Positions 8,150 through 18,279 of a stretch of 25,951 nt of DNA are shown one piece after another. Below the pieces are notes generated by a model. The model saw nothing but the letters and a program-made list of their open reading frames with translations. It was not told where the DNA came from and did not search any database. The position numbers and the translations under genes were made by a program. The stretch lies in assembly GCA_003557485.1 (NCBI GenBank), contig PWOI01000105.1, positions 1 to 25,951 on the forward strand, written 5' to 3'. The DNA comes from Elusimicrobiota bacterium. Its GTDB lineage: Bacteria; CG03; SLGR01; PWQF01. Every line of letters begins with the position of its first letter. Position 1 is the stretch's first letter.

Positions 8150-8440
8150 TTACGGTCCCTCCATAAGGGCTATTCTGTCACCCTCTTTCAACGTTACCAT
8201 AGCCTTTTTCTTAGAAGAAGTTCGGCCTTCAAACCTTCCAAGCCTCTTTGGCTTGCCTTTAACTTTCTGAGTATTGACCTTTTTAACCGAAACATCAAAT
8301 ATTTCTTCAACAGCCTCTTTAATTTCTCTTTTACAGGCATCAGGATGAACATAAAAAAAGTATTTATTTGCCTGCATTCTTTCAAATGTTGATTTTTCTG
8401 TAACAACAGGGCCTTTTATTATTTTATATGGATCAATCAT
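8150..8440 (-). CDS. rplW: 50S ribosomal protein L23
   Basis: L23 sits at the exit of the peptide tunnel and docks trigger factor and SRP. The 96-residue product contains the family start DPYKIIKGPVVTEKS and the block FFYVHPDACKREIKEAVEEIF, with VKKVNTQKVKGKPKRLGRFEGR further on. The start overlaps the rplD stop as ATGA. Another reading frame is open across the same region (8194-8406) but has no protein similarity and is a shadow. Confidence 0.97.
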   Translation of the reverse strand: MIDPYKIIKGPVVTEKSTFERMQANKYFFYVHPDACKREIKEAVEEIFDVSVKKVNTQKVKGKPKRLGRFEGRTSSKKKAMVTLKEGDRIALMEGP

Positions 8441-9045
8441 TTTAACTGCCTTTTTTCTAGAAAATTTTCCCAGCCTTTATCAGTAAAAAGTATAAAATCG
8501 TTATAAAGCAAATCATATACATTGAAATTAAGCCCGGACTTAACAGTTACATTCGGTAAATTTCTGAAGGCTCTGAAAATATCATCTTTTCTTTCTTTTG
8601 TTATAAGAAGTACGCGGCCTTTAAAATCATCGCCAAGAGCTTTTTTCAAAAACTGTGCTGCGTTCCGGGTTTTAGGCTGAGCAAGTTTGATTTCTCCGGC
8701 AAGTGCAAGGTTTTTTTCCGTTATTTTACGGGCAACAACCTGAAGTAATGCCATGAGTTTCTTTTTATTTGGAATATCTTTTTTAAGATTTCTTTCCGGC
8801 CGGGGCCCGAAAGTTACTCCGCCACCTCTCCATATCGGAGACCTGTTGCTTCCGTGACGTGCGCGGCCGGTACCCTTCTGTCTCCAGGGCTTTTTTCCGC
8901 CACCGGAAACTTCGCTTCGGTCTTTAGTAGAAGCCGTATTCTGCCTGGCATTTGCCATTGAAGCAACTACAACCTCATGTATAAGAGGTTTATTTAAAGT
9001 TATATTTTTCAGCCCTTCAGGCATTTGGGGTGTTTTAACTGCCAT
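8437..9045 (-). CDS. rplD: 50S ribosomal protein L4
   Basis: L4 lines the exit tunnel opposite L22; in some bacteria it also represses the S10 operon. The 202-residue product carries the tunnel loop KPWRQKGTGRARHGSNRSPIWRGGGVTFGP (about residues 52-81), the strongest family signature. The rest is the globular domain with a GLNFNVYDLLYNDFILFT segment near the end. The start overlaps the last codons of rplC by 11 bases; the stop overlaps rplW as ATGA. Confidence 0.98.
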   Translation of the reverse strand: MAVKTPQMPEGLKNITLNKPLIHEVVVASMANARQNTASTKDRSEVSGGGKKPWRQKGTGRARHGSNRSPIWRGGGVTFGPRPERNLKKDIPNKKKLMALLQVVARKITEKNLALAGEIKLAQPKTRNAAQFLKKALGDDFKGRVLLITKERKDDIFRAFRNLPNVTVKSGLNFNVYDLLYNDFILFTDKGWENFLEKRQLK

Positions 9046-9661
9046 TTTTCCCTCTTGTTGTTTTTCTAATATATAATAAAGATTTTGAAGGTCCGGGGAC
9101 CGCCCCTTTTACAGCAAGAACATGCTCTTCCCTGTCAACTGCTATAACTTCAAGGTTCATCTGTGTTACTTTCTCAGCCCCCAGCCGGCCGGCCATTTTA
9201 ATTCCCGGAAAAACACGACCGGGATAGCTGGCTCCTCCTATGGATCCGGGAGCCCTGTGAAACCTGGAACCGTGAGTTGCCGGCCCTCCCCTAAAATTCC
9301 ATCTTTTCATAACTCCGGCAAAACCTTTTCCTTTTGATATTCCGCTTACGTCAACTTTATCTCCGGGTTTAAACATATCAGCATAAATCATGGTTCCATT
9401 TTCAGGAACATTTTTTTCATCAGTTATTTTAACTTCTTTAAGAACTTTCAAAAGAGGCAGATTCTTCTTCTTAAAAAATTCCGCATTGGGTTTCTTAAGA
9501 GACCGTTCCTTTGTTTCCATATATCCTATCTGCAGTTTTTCGCCTTTTTTATCAACGATCCAGCAGGGCCCGCATGATATGAGGGTTACAGCAACGCTGT
9601 CACCGGACTCGGTGAACATCCTGCTCATACCTATTTTTGTTCCCAAAATTCCCTCTATCAT
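9035..9661 (-). CDS. rplC: 50S ribosomal protein L3
   Basis: L3 reaches from the surface to the peptidyl-transferase centre and is one of the first proteins in 50S assembly. The 208-residue product starts [15 protein letters not shown]. Its central extension is [21 protein letters not shown], with [10 protein letters not shown] next, all typical of L3. The start overlaps the rpsJ stop as ATGA and the end overlaps rplD by 11 bases. Confidence 0.98.
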   Translation of the reverse strand: MIEGILGTKIGMSRMFTESGDSVAVTLISCGPCWIVDKKGEKLQIGYMETKERSLKKPNAEFFKKKNLPLLKVLKEVKITDEKNVPENGTMIYADMFKPGDKVDVSGISKGKGFAGVMKRWNFRGGPATHGSRFHRAPGSIGGASYPGRVFPGIKMAGRLGAEKVTQMNLEVIAVDREEHVLAVKGAVPGPSKSLLYIRKTTRGKNGS

Positions 9662-9969
9662 ACCTTAATCTCCACATCAATACCTGCAGGCAATTCAAGT
9701 TTACCCAATTCATCAACTGTCATAGCTGTCGGACTGTGAACATATATCAGCCGCTTATGAATACGCATCTCAAACTGCTCCATACCCCTTTTATCTACAT
9801 GAGGTGACTTATTGACCGTATATTTCTTAATCCTGGTAGGCAGCAGTATGGGGCCTGAAACCCTTGAACCCGTACGGGTTATGGTATCAACAATCCTGCT
9901 GACAGAATTATCCAGCATTCTGTGATCAAATCCCCTTAACTTTATTCTTATTTTCTGCTCGCCTACCAT
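9658..9969 (-). CDS. rpsJ: 30S ribosomal protein S10 (NusE)
   Basis: S10 is a small-subunit head protein and, as NusE, joins NusB and NusG in antitermination and transcription-translation coupling. The 103-residue product has the family blocks [44 protein letters not shown] and the C-terminal [11 protein letters not shown]. It follows tuf with a 16-base gap, so the str and S10 groups are joined here without an evident promoter. Confidence 0.98.
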   Translation of the reverse strand: MVGEQKIRIKLRGFDHRMLDNSVSRIVDTITRTGSRVSGPILLPTRIKKYTVNKSPHVDKRGMEQFEMRIHKRLIYVHSPTAMTVDELGKLELPAGIDVEIKV

Positions 9970-9985
9970 AATAATTTACTTTCAG

Positions 9986-10112
9986 TTAATCCAGAACTTC
10001 CGAAACGACGCCGGCGCCTACGGTATGTCCGCCTTCACGAATAGCGAATCTCAATCCCTTTTCCATTGCAATGGGCTTTATCAATTCGCCTTCAATCTCA
10101 ACGTTATCACCG
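9986..10112 (-). repeat. Direct repeat shared by the two tuf genes (with 25825-25951)
   Basis: This 127-base segment reappears at 25825-25951 in the same orientation, offset by 15839 bases, with two mismatches near the gene end. The visible length is limited only by the window edge. The sequence after each gene's stop is unrelated, so the similarity stops at the coding boundary. Confidence 0.95.
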
Positions 10113-11176
10113 GGCATAACCATCTCACGACCCTCGGGAAGCTTTGCCACTCCCGTTACATCCGTGGTACGGAAATAAAACTGGGGACGGTAACCGGAGA
10201 AAAACGGCGTATGACGGCCACCTTCTTCTTTGCTGAGAACGTATACCTGACCCTTGAACTTTGTATGCGGAGTTATACTCCCGGGCTTGGCTATTACCTG
10301 GCCCCTCTCTATCTCTTCTTTCTCAACTCCCCTGAGCAAAAGACCGACATTGTCTCCGGCCTGCCCTTCTTCCATCTCCTTACGGAACATCTCAACTCCG
10401 GTTGCAACTGTCTTGCGGCTGTCGCGCAGACCCACTATCTCCACTTCGTCTCCTACCTTGACCACGCCTCTTTCAATACGGCCGGTAGCAACTGTGCCGC
10501 GTCCGGTTATCGTAAATACGTCTTCAACACTCATAAGAAACGGCTTGTCCGTCTCACGCTCGGGATCCGGAACATATGCATCAACTGCATCAACCAGTTC
10601 CTGTATACACTTGTTCTCTTCACTGTCTCCTTCTGACTCAAGCGCCTTAAGCGCTGAACCCTTAACGACAGGTATGTCGTCACCGGGAAACTCGTACTTG
10701 CTGAGAAGATCCCTTATCTCAAGTTCAACAAGCTCCAGAAGCTCCTCATCGTCAACCTGGTCTGTCTTATTCATAAATACAACTATATTAGGCACACCCA
10801 CCTGGCGGGCAAGAAGTATATGCTCGCGGGTCTGCGGCATCGGACCGTCCGCTGCGCTCACTACCAGTATTGCTCCGTCCATCTGCGCCGCTCCTGTTAT
10901 CATGTTCTTTATGTAGTCGGCGTGTCCCGGACAGTCAACGTGCGCGTAGTGCCTTTTCTCTGACTCGTACTCAACGTGCGCTGTCGCTATTGTAACTCCT
11001 CTTTCTTTCTCTTCGGGAGCATTGTCTATGTCATCAACATTCTTCATCTCGGCAAGTCCCTTGCTGGACAGATACTTCAGCATCGCTGCTGTAAGTGTCG
11101 TCTTGCCATGGTCAACGTGACCTATCGTACCCACATTTAAATGCGGTTTAGTCCTCTCAAATTTTGCTTTTGCCAT
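9986..11176 (-). CDS. tuf: Elongation factor Tu (complete copy)
   Basis: EF-Tu brings aminoacyl-tRNA to the ribosomal A site as a GTP complex. The 396-residue product has G1 GHVDHGKT at residues 19-26, switch I ending in RGVTIAT with Thr62, DCPG at 81-84 with catalytic His85, and NKTD at 136-139. Domains 2 and 3 follow, ending [16 protein letters not shown]. The start has a strong ribosome binding site (AAGGAGGT) in the 29-base gap after fusA. The last 127 bases are almost identical to the partial tuf at the right edge, with two silent differences near the stop. Confidence 0.99.
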   Translation of the reverse strand: MAKAKFERTKPHLNVGTIGHVDHGKTTLTAAMLKYLSSKGLAEMKNVDDIDNAPEEKERGVTIATAHVEYESEKRHYAHVDCPGHADYIKNMITGAAQMDGAILVVSAADGPMPQTREHILLARQVGVPNIVVFMNKTDQVDDEELLELVELEIRDLLSKYEFPGDDIPVVKGSALKALESEGDSEENKCIQELVDAVDAYVPDPERETDKPFLMSVEDVFTITGRGTVATGRIERGVVKVGDEVEIVGLRDSRKTVATGVEMFRKEMEEGQAGDNVGLLLRGVEKEEIERGQVIAKPGSITPHTKFKGQVYVLSKEEGGRHTPFFSGYRPQFYFRTTDVTGVAKLPEGREMVMPGDNVEIEGELIKPIAMEKGLRFAIREGGHTVGAGVVSEVLD

Positions 11177-11205
11177 CTCTTTACCTCCTTATGTTTAAAA
11201 CGGTT

Positions 11206-13263
11206 TCACCCTGACAGATTCTTTGAAATCTGATCCGGCACCTTTTGAAATCTTGAGGGTTCCATGCTGTGCGTTGCCCTACCCTGCGTAAGAGAACGCA
11301 ATGATGTGGCGTAGCCGAACATTTCTGCCAGCGGCGCATCGGCTCTTATCGCCTGTATTTGGTCCTGCTCTGTAGACATTTCCCGTACTGTTGCCCGGCG
11401 GGCATTCAGGTCTTCCAGCACATCGCCAAGATACTCGCTCGGCACCCTAACTTCCAAGTCAACTATGGGCTCCAGGAAAATTGGTTTGCCTGCACTCAAT
11501 GCTTTCTTAGTCGCTTTACCTCCTGCTATTTTAAAAGATATTTTTGAAGAGTCAACCTCATGGAAGGAACCATCCACGAGAATCGCCTTTATATCGGTAA
11601 CTTCAAACCCGCCGAGAGCACCGCTGGTTAGAGCTTCGCGAACCCCTTCTTCAACGGAAGGAATAAACTCCTTGGGTATTCTTCCCTCTCTGACCTGATC
11701 TTCAAACTGTACGCCTGAAGCTGTTTCAAGAGGTTCGAATTTCATAACTACGTGAGCATACTGTCCGCGGCCGCCGGTCTGTTTAATATATCTTTCTTCC
11801 ACTTTAGCCGGTTTCGTGATAGTTTCGCGGTAAGTTACAACCGGAGGCGATACCCGGCATTCAGCATTGAACTCATCATGGAGCCTGCGCACAATAACTT
11901 CAAGGTGTAGTTCACCCATCCCTTTTATGATGCTCTGTCCGCTTTCAGCGTCAATTGCCAGTTGAAGAGTAGGATCCTCCGAAGTCAGTTTTCTTAATGC
12001 TTCACCAAGCTTTTCTTCTTCAGCCTTGTTAGCAGGCTCGATAGCTACTGCTACTACCGGTTCAGGAAAGCTCATTCTCTCAAGAATAATAGGATTGCTT
12101 TTATCACAAAGACTGTCGCCGGTCGAAGTATTTTTCGGGCCAACCAGGGCGCCAATTTCTCCCGCTTTAAGGCTGTCACAGTCTTCTCGTGCATTTGCAT
12201 GCATCTGCAGTATCCTGGACACCCTTTCGTTTTTATTAAGGTTTAAATTAAAAATAGAACTCCCTTTTTCTATAGTTCCGGAGTATACCCTCACAAAAGC
12301 CAGCCTGCCCACATAATTATCTGTCATCGTTTTAAAAACAAGTGCAGCCAGAGGGCCTGCAGGATCTGCTGTCCTGGTGGCATCTTCCGCATTATGGGGG
12401 TTTTTACCTTTTACGGGAGGAATATCCAGAGGAGAAGGCATATAATCTGCAACAGCGTCTAAAAGAAGCTGAACACCCTTATTTTTAAGTGCTGACCCCA
12501 TCAATACGGGATATATATGTATATTTACAGTCGCCTTTCTTATCGCGTTTTTTAAAAGATCATCCGGAACCGGTTCTTCTTCAAGATATAGTTCCATAAT
12601 CCTGTCATCATTTTCCGCTATTTTTTCAACCATGGCGGCGCGCATTGATTCAGCCTCCTGCATAAGTTCGTCCGGTATGGGACGGGTTTCATATGCAGTC
12701 CCCGTTTGCTCACGGTAAATCTTTGCATTCATTTCAACCAAGTCTATAATACCTTTAAAACCGTCCTCTGACCCTATCGGAATCTGAAGCGGACAGGCCT
12801 TGCTGACTTTCATTCTGCTTTCTATCTGTTTAAGTACTCTTTTATAGTCAGCTCCTACCCGGTCAAGTTTATTAATGAAAACAATTCTGGGAATATGATA
12901 CTTGTCGGCCTGCCTCCATACCGTTTCCGACTGGGGTTCTACCCCGCCAACAGCGCAAAAAACTACCACACCGCCATCAAGGACCCGCAATGACCTTTCG
13001 ACTTCAACCGTAAAATCAACGTGACCCGGGGTATCTATTATATTAATAGTCTTTCCTTTCCATTCGCAGGTTGTTGCCGCGGAAGTTATTGTTATTCCCC
13101 TTTCCTGCTCCTGCTGCATCCAGTCCATAACAGCAGTCCCCTCATGGGTTTCTCCCATTTTATAAGTCTTTCCGGTATAATAGAGTATACGCTCGCTGAC
13201 GGTAGTTTTACCGGCATCGATGTGAGCCACTATACCAATATCTCTCAAGTTTTCCAGATTCAT
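11206..13263 (-). CDS. fusA: Elongation factor G
   Basis: EF-G drives translocation and, with RRF, ribosome recycling by GTP hydrolysis. The start at 13263 gives 685 residues beginning [20 protein letters not shown], which matches the family N-terminus. The G motifs are AHIDAGKT (13-20), RGITITSA (55-62), DTPGHVD (77-83) and NKLD (131-134). Domain IV has the GGRGQYAHV block, and domain V ends in the usual [11 protein letters not shown] region. The frame is open to another ATG at 13326 that overlaps the rpsG stop and would add 21 unfamiliar residues; neither start has a strong ribosome binding site. The 13263 start is preferred on homology grounds. Confidence 0.97.
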   Translation of the reverse strand: MNLENLRDIGIVAHIDAGKTTVSERILYYTGKTYKMGETHEGTAVMDWMQQEQERGITITSAATTCEWKGKTINIIDTPGHVDFTVEVERSLRVLDGGVVVFCAVGGVEPQSETVWRQADKYHIPRIVFINKLDRVGADYKRVLKQIESRMKVSKACPLQIPIGSEDGFKGIIDLVEMNAKIYREQTGTAYETRPIPDELMQEAESMRAAMVEKIAENDDRIMELYLEEEPVPDDLLKNAIRKATVNIHIYPVLMGSALKNKGVQLLLDAVADYMPSPLDIPPVKGKNPHNAEDATRTADPAGPLAALVFKTMTDNYVGRLAFVRVYSGTIEKGSSIFNLNLNKNERVSRILQMHANAREDCDSLKAGEIGALVGPKNTSTGDSLCDKSNPIILERMSFPEPVVAVAIEPANKAEEEKLGEALRKLTSEDPTLQLAIDAESGQSIIKGMGELHLEVIVRRLHDEFNAECRVSPPVVTYRETITKPAKVEERYIKQTGGRGQYAHVVMKFEPLETASGVQFEDQVREGRIPKEFIPSVEEGVREALTSGALGGFEVTDIKAILVDGSFHEVDSSKISFKIAGGKATKKALSAGKPIFLEPIVDLEVRVPSEYLGDVLEDLNARRATVREMSTEQDQIQAIRADAPLAEMFGYATSLRSLTQGRATHSMEPSRFQKVPDQISKNLSG

Positions 13264-13319
13264 TGAATTTTCTTTTTTTATCGGGGTATTTCCCGGTTTT
13301 TCCTTTACTGCAGAAGAGT

Positions 13320-13790
13320 TTACCATCTGTAATGTGCGAAAGCCTTGTTTGCCTCCGCCATTTTGTGCATGGTTTCCTTTTTAGTAACCGCCGCACCTTC
13401 GCCCCTGGCAGCCATTAAAATCTCGGAAGCAAGCCTGTCCTTCATTGAACGACCTTTGGAAGCGCGCGCTATTTCAACAAGCCAACGGATTGAGAGCACT
13501 ATGCCTCTCCTCTGGCTCACCTCAACCGGCACCTGGTAGTTTGCACCTCCTACTCTACGCGATTTAACTTCCAGCAGCGGCTTAATATTATCTATAGCTT
13601 TATCAAGCGCCTCAACTGGTGAACAGTTAAGCTTAGAAGCTGCCTCCTCCAATGCGCCATAGCACATATTCTGTGCAACAGTTTTCTTTCCATCCTGCAT
13701 AAGTTTGTTTACAAGCATGTAAACAGTCTCATTCCCATATTTAAAGTCTTTTTTTACGGGTCCTCCGCCGTAGCTTCTTTTTCTGCTCAT
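13320..13790 (-). CDS. rpsG: 30S ribosomal protein S7
   Basis: S7 starts assembly of the small-subunit head and lies near the E site. The 156-residue length is normal. Family blocks are [21 protein letters not shown] near the N-terminus, [22 protein letters not shown] in the middle, and a C-terminal helix ending [13 protein letters not shown]. The start overlaps the rpsL stop as ATGA. Confidence 0.98.
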   Translation of the reverse strand: MSRKRSYGGGPVKKDFKYGNETVYMLVNKLMQDGKKTVAQNMCYGALEEAASKLNCSPVEALDKAIDNIKPLLEVKSRRVGGANYQVPVEVSQRRGIVLSIRWLVEIARASKGRSMKDRLASEILMAARGEGAAVTKKETMHKMAEANKAFAHYRW

Positions 13791-14155
13791 GATTTTTTCT
13801 GTCCGTACTTGGATCTTCCCTTTTTCCTTCCGTCAACTCCGGAAGTATCAAGAGTTCCTCTAACAATATGATACCTTACACCTGGCAAATCTTTAACACG
13901 TCCGCCGCGGATAAGAACTATGGAATGTTCCTGAAGGTTATGACCTTCGCCCGGTATGTAAGAAGCGACTTCCATACCGTTTGTAAGCTTAACCCTCGCG
14001 ACTTTTCTAAGGGCCGAATTCGGCTTTTTAGGCGTAGTTGTATAAACCCTCACGCAGACTCCTCTTTTCTGGGGACATCCTTGAAGCGCAGGAGTCCGGT
14101 TCTTTTTTATTATTCTTTTTCTTCCTTTTTTTATTAACTGGTTTGTAGTCGGCAT
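13787..14155 (-). CDS. rpsL: 30S ribosomal protein S12
   Basis: S12 lies at the decoding centre and controls accuracy. The 122-residue product begins [13 protein letters not shown]. It keeps the lysine-rich loop [13 protein letters not shown] with Lys43 and Lys44, and [10 protein letters not shown] with Lys88 and Asp89. These are the positions altered in many streptomycin-resistant strains, and here they are wild-type. It follows rpoC after 11 bases with an AGGAG ribosome binding site. Confidence 0.98.
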   Translation of the reverse strand: MPTTNQLIKKGRKRIIKKNRTPALQGCPQKRGVCVRVYTTTPKKPNSALRKVARVKLTNGMEVASYIPGEGHNLQEHSIVLIRGGRVKDLPGVRYHIVRGTLDTSGVDGRKKGRSKYGQKKS

Positions 14156-14166
14156 TATATATCTCC

Positions 14167-17100
14167 TTATGCGTTTGCTGTCTTTTTCGACTGCTTGGCG
14201 TAAACTCCTGTTCCCACGGGAATAAGTTTACCTATAATCACATTCTCCTTGAGGCCTTTTAATTTGTCTACCTGACCGGCAACCGCAGCCTCGGTAAGTA
14301 TACGTGTTGTTTCCTGGAATGAAGCAGCCGATATGAAACTTTCACCTGAAAGAGAGGCCTTGGCTATCCCGAGAAGCCTGGGTTTATATGTTGCCGGCCT
14401 CTTTCCCTCCTGTTCCATTCTGCGGTTTATGCTATCAACAATTTTTTTCTTTACTATTTCTTTTTCCAGGAAAGTTGTATCACCGCTTGAATTTATCTGT
14501 ACGAAAGAAAGCATCTGTTTAATAATTATTTCTATGTTCTTATCGTTTATTTTGACCCCCTGCAGCCTGTATACACCCTGAATCTCATTAACAAGGTATT
14601 CCTGAACTTCCTTATCCCCCTTAACCCTGAGCATACTATGCGGATTAATGGGTCCATCTGTGAGTGGTTCCCCGGAATAAACCTTATCGCCCTCATATAC
14701 AACAAGGTGTTTTCCGGGAGGAATTATATAGGTTTTTGATTCCGCCTTATCGCTTTCAACGGTAACCTTAAAAGCACCTTTTTCAATGGAGCCAAGACGC
14801 ACTGTACCATCTATTTCAGTTATCACGGCATTATTCTTTGGTTTCCTGGCCTCAAAAAGTTCAGTAACTCTGGGCAGTCCGCCGGTAATATCTTTTGTTT
14901 TTATAACTTCGTGAGGTATTTTAGCAAGCACATCTCCCGCACTAACACTATCTCCACTGTCGACAACCAGGTGAGTATCTACCGGAAGAGGATAGGATTT
15001 TTTATTTCCGCCTGAATCCGTTACCTCTATCTGGGGATGTAGTTTGGGGTTACGATAAGGAATTATAACTTTCTCGGTTTTACCCGTAGCCTTATTTATC
15101 TCTTTACGCGCAGTTATTCCGTCCCTGATATCCCTGAGCCTTACCTTTCCTGCCATTTCGGTTATTATTGGCATAGTGAAAGAGTCCCATTCCGCCAGCA
15201 TATCACCACGATTTACCGGAAAAGAATCCTTTCCTGATTTTTTATGTATTCTGGCGCCATACCTCACATCAAATTCATCAACCTTTTTACCTTCACTGCG
15301 GATTATAATTTTTCCTTTCCTGGAAATGTTTATCATTTCCTTTCGTTTATTAGTAATCGTGCTTATTCCTTTAAATTCGGCAATCCCTTCATGGCGTGAA
15401 ACAACCGCACTGCGCTGGGAAACTCTTGAAGCCGTACCCCCAATATGAAAGGTACGAAGAGTAAGCTGAGTTCCGGGCTCACCTATTGACTGTGCTGCAA
15501 TTATGCCTACCGCAAGCCCGGTAAGAGCAAGCTTACCGGTAGAAAGATCAAGCCCGTAGCATTTACAGCATATTCCTTCTTCCGTTTCGCAGGTAAGCGG
15601 CGAACGTATTCTTATGAAAGGTATTCCGGTTTTTTCTATTTTTTCAGCGGCCGCCTTGGTTATTACCTCTCCCTCTTTGGCAAAAACCTCGTCGGTTACG
15701 GGATCAACAATATTATCAAGGCTAACCCTTCCCCATATTCTTTCAGAAAATTTTTCTATTATTTCGGTACCTTCTTTAAGGTGGCCGACCCTTATTCCGT
15801 TTAATGTGCCGCAATCTTCTTCTTTGGTAACTATATTGTGTGCAACATCAACCAGGCGCCTGGTAAGATATCCCGCATCTGCTGTCTTAAGCGCGGTATC
15901 CGCAAGTCCTTTTCTCCCGCCGTGAGTTGATATGAAGTATTCCAAAGAAGTTAACCCTTCCCTGAAATTGGATTTTATCGGATTTTCAATAATTTCGCCT
16001 GTTCCTCCGGTTATCTTTTTCTGAGGACGGCTCATAAGCCCCCTCATGCCTCCGAGCTGGCGAATCTGATCTATCGAACCACGTGCCCCGGAAGTGGCCA
16101 TAAGGCGTATAGGATTAAACTTAGGGCCCTTTCCGTCGTATGGGATCTTGTCTTCTTTCTGTATTTCCGATATCATCTCGTCTGTAATTTTATCAGAGAC
16201 CTGGCTCCATATATCAATTATGCTGTTATATCTCTCAATATTGGTTATGTAGCCCTTACTGTAATTTGACTCTACTTTTTTAACCTTCTGCTGTGCCTTT
16301 TCAATGATTTCCTGTTTTTTGGTAGGAACATGCATATCATCTATTGAAATTGAAAGATCGCTCTTTGTAGCGTAGTGAAATCCTATCTTTTTTACCCTGT
16401 CAAGCATTACGGCTGTTTCGTATTTACCTACCTTCCAAAAACATTCCTCCACAAGAATAGACATTTCCTTTTTGGTCATTTCCCGATTCTTGTAACCAAG
16501 ACCTTCAGGAAGATAGCTATTAAAAAGCACCCGCCCTGCAGTTGTATAATCTTTCCATATGGCGGGGTTTTTCAGCTCTTTTTCTCCCCATTTTTCTTCT
16601 TCCTTTATCCTATTTATTCCATTAACTTTTATTCTCGCGTTCAAGTCAATATTTCCCATATTAAGAGCACTTTGCACTTCATCTCGGGAAGAAAAGATTT
16701 TACCCTCTCCAAAAACACCCTGCTTTTCCCGGGTAAGATAATTACACCCCATCACTATATCCTGCGTAGGAGTAACTATCGATGAACCGTTAGCGGGAGA
16801 AATAATATTGCTCGTTGAAAGAACCATTACTTTTGCTTCCATGCAAGCTGCAGGAGATATAGGTATATGAACCGCCATTTGGTCTCCATCAAAGTCAGCG
16901 TTAAAAGCAGTGCAGACAAGAGGATGGAGCTGAATAGCCTTACCTTCTATCAATACAGGCTCAAAGGCCTGTATCCCCATCCTGTGAAGTGTAGGGGCAC
17001 GATTCAAGAAAACAGGATGTTCGTTTATTATATTCTCAAGTATATCAAAAACCACAGGATCTTTTTCCTCTATAAAAGGCCGGGCAGTACGAAGATTTGT

Positions 17101-18273
17101 AGCAAGGCCCTTCTTTATGAGATCTCTCAGTATGAAGGGTTTATAAAGTTCCAGAGCCATTTCTTTGGGCAAACCGCACTGGTTTAATTGTAAATGAGGG
17201 CCAACAACAACAACTGCACGGCCTGAATAATCAACTCTTTTACCGAGAAGATTTCTGCGAAACCGGCCCTGCTTGCCTTTAATAGTGTCTGAAAGAGATT
17301 TCAGCGGACGTCCGCCGGTACCCGTCACAGTCCGGCCCCTTACGCCATTCTGGATAAGAGCATCGACCGCCTCCTGAAGCATTCGCTTCTCATTGTGCAG
17401 CATAACCGTGGGCGCCCCCATCCTTGATATCTGCATAAGGCGGTTGTTCCGGTTTATAACCCGCCTGTAAAGATCATTTAAATCCGAAGATGCAAACTTT
17501 CCCCCTTTTAGAGGAACAAGCGGCCTTAAATCGGGAGGAATAACCGGGATGCAGGAGAGTATCATATTTTCCGGGCTGTTACCGGAATTTAAAAAATCTT
17601 CAACAACCTTAAGGCGGCGCCTCCAGTTCCTGCGCTTCCCTTTTCCGCCTTTTTCAGATTCCAGATTTTTGCGTATCCCGCGCGCAATCTTTTTAAGATC
17701 TATTTCGCTTAAAAGCTTTTTCAGGGCTTCCCCTCCAGTCATTGCCTCAAACTCGTCTTCGTATTCATTCTGAAGCCTCTGGTAGTCTTCAATTGATATA
17801 AGCTGTCCTACCTGGAGTTTTTTACCTCCCAGTTTAATATCACCCTCGACACTAATTACAACATAGGCAGCATAATAAGCAATTCTTTCAACATCGGACC
17901 TTCTCATATCAAGAAGCATCCCTATTCTCGAAGGAGGTTTTCTTATATACCATATATGAGCAACAGGAGTTGCAAGTTCAATATGTCCCATACGCTCGCG
18001 CCGGACTTCCTTTTTAGTAACTTCAACACCGCATCTCTCACAAGTTACCCCTTCATGACGTGGATACTTGTAGCGACCGCAGTTGCATTCATAGTCCTTC
18101 ATCGGGCCGAATATCCTTTCACAGAAAAGTCCGTCCCTTTCTGCGCGAAATGTGCGGTAGTTTATGGTTTCGGCCTTTTTAACTTCTCCGTAAGACCACC
18201 CGCGCACATCCTCTGGAGAAGCAAGCATAAGTTTTATCGAATTAAAATTTTTATAATTAAGTTCTTCAGGCAT
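14167..18273 (-). CDS. rpoC: DNA-directed RNA polymerase subunit beta'
   Basis: Beta' forms one pincer of RNA polymerase and holds the catalytic magnesium. The 1368-residue product is complete. The N-terminal zinc site has Cys63, 65, 78 and 81. The active-site motif NADFDGDQ starts at residue 458, with Asp460, Asp462 and Asp464. The second zinc site ends with Cys895, Cys902 and Cys905. The bridge-helix/trigger-loop region holds [38 protein letters not shown]. It is not split or fused. It begins six bases after rpoB, so beta and beta' would be co-translated. Confidence 0.99.
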   Translation of the reverse strand: MPEELNYKNFNSIKLMLASPEDVRGWSYGEVKKAETINYRTFRAERDGLFCERIFGPMKDYECNCGRYKYPRHEGVTCERCGVEVTKKEVRRERMGHIELATPVAHIWYIRKPPSRIGMLLDMRRSDVERIAYYAAYVVISVEGDIKLGGKKLQVGQLISIEDYQRLQNEYEDEFEAMTGGEALKKLLSEIDLKKIARGIRKNLESEKGGKGKRRNWRRRLKVVEDFLNSGNSPENMILSCIPVIPPDLRPLVPLKGGKFASSDLNDLYRRVINRNNRLMQISRMGAPTVMLHNEKRMLQEAVDALIQNGVRGRTVTGTGGRPLKSLSDTIKGKQGRFRRNLLGKRVDYSGRAVVVVGPHLQLNQCGLPKEMALELYKPFILRDLIKKGLATNLRTARPFIEEKDPVVFDILENIINEHPVFLNRAPTLHRMGIQAFEPVLIEGKAIQLHPLVCTAFNADFDGDQMAVHIPISPAACMEAKVMVLSTSNIISPANGSSIVTPTQDIVMGCNYLTREKQGVFGEGKIFSSRDEVQSALNMGNIDLNARIKVNGINRIKEEEKWGEKELKNPAIWKDYTTAGRVLFNSYLPEGLGYKNREMTKKEMSILVEECFWKVGKYETAVMLDRVKKIGFHYATKSDLSISIDDMHVPTKKQEIIEKAQQKVKKVESNYSKGYITNIERYNSIIDIWSQVSDKITDEMISEIQKEDKIPYDGKGPKFNPIRLMATSGARGSIDQIRQLGGMRGLMSRPQKKITGGTGEIIENPIKSNFREGLTSLEYFISTHGGRKGLADTALKTADAGYLTRRLVDVAHNIVTKEEDCGTLNGIRVGHLKEGTEIIEKFSERIWGRVSLDNIVDPVTDEVFAKEGEVITKAAAEKIEKTGIPFIRIRSPLTCETEEGICCKCYGLDLSTGKLALTGLAVGIIAAQSIGEPGTQLTLRTFHIGGTASRVSQRSAVVSRHEGIAEFKGISTITNKRKEMINISRKGKIIIRSEGKKVDEFDVRYGARIHKKSGKDSFPVNRGDMLAEWDSFTMPIITEMAGKVRLRDIRDGITARKEINKATGKTEKVIIPYRNPKLHPQIEVTDSGGNKKSYPLPVDTHLVVDSGDSVSAGDVLAKIPHEVIKTKDITGGLPRVTELFEARKPKNNAVITEIDGTVRLGSIEKGAFKVTVESDKAESKTYIIPPGKHLVVYEGDKVYSGEPLTDGPINPHSMLRVKGDKEVQEYLVNEIQGVYRLQGVKINDKNIEIIIKQMLSFVQINSSGDTTFLEKEIVKKKIVDSINRRMEQEGKRPATYKPRLLGIAKASLSGESFISAASFQETTRILTEAAVAGQVDKLKGLKENVIIGKLIPVGTGVYAKQSKKTANA

Positions 18274-18279
18274 GATTTA

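Noticed and set aside
10025-10916. Long plus-strand open frames opposite tuf (203 and 220 residues).
   Set aside because: They are antisense shadows of the highly conserved tuf codons, show no recognisable protein family and no ribosome binding site.
16375-16785. Plus-strand open frame of 136 codons opposite rpoC.
   Set aside because: Antisense shadow of a conserved gene, with no family resemblance.
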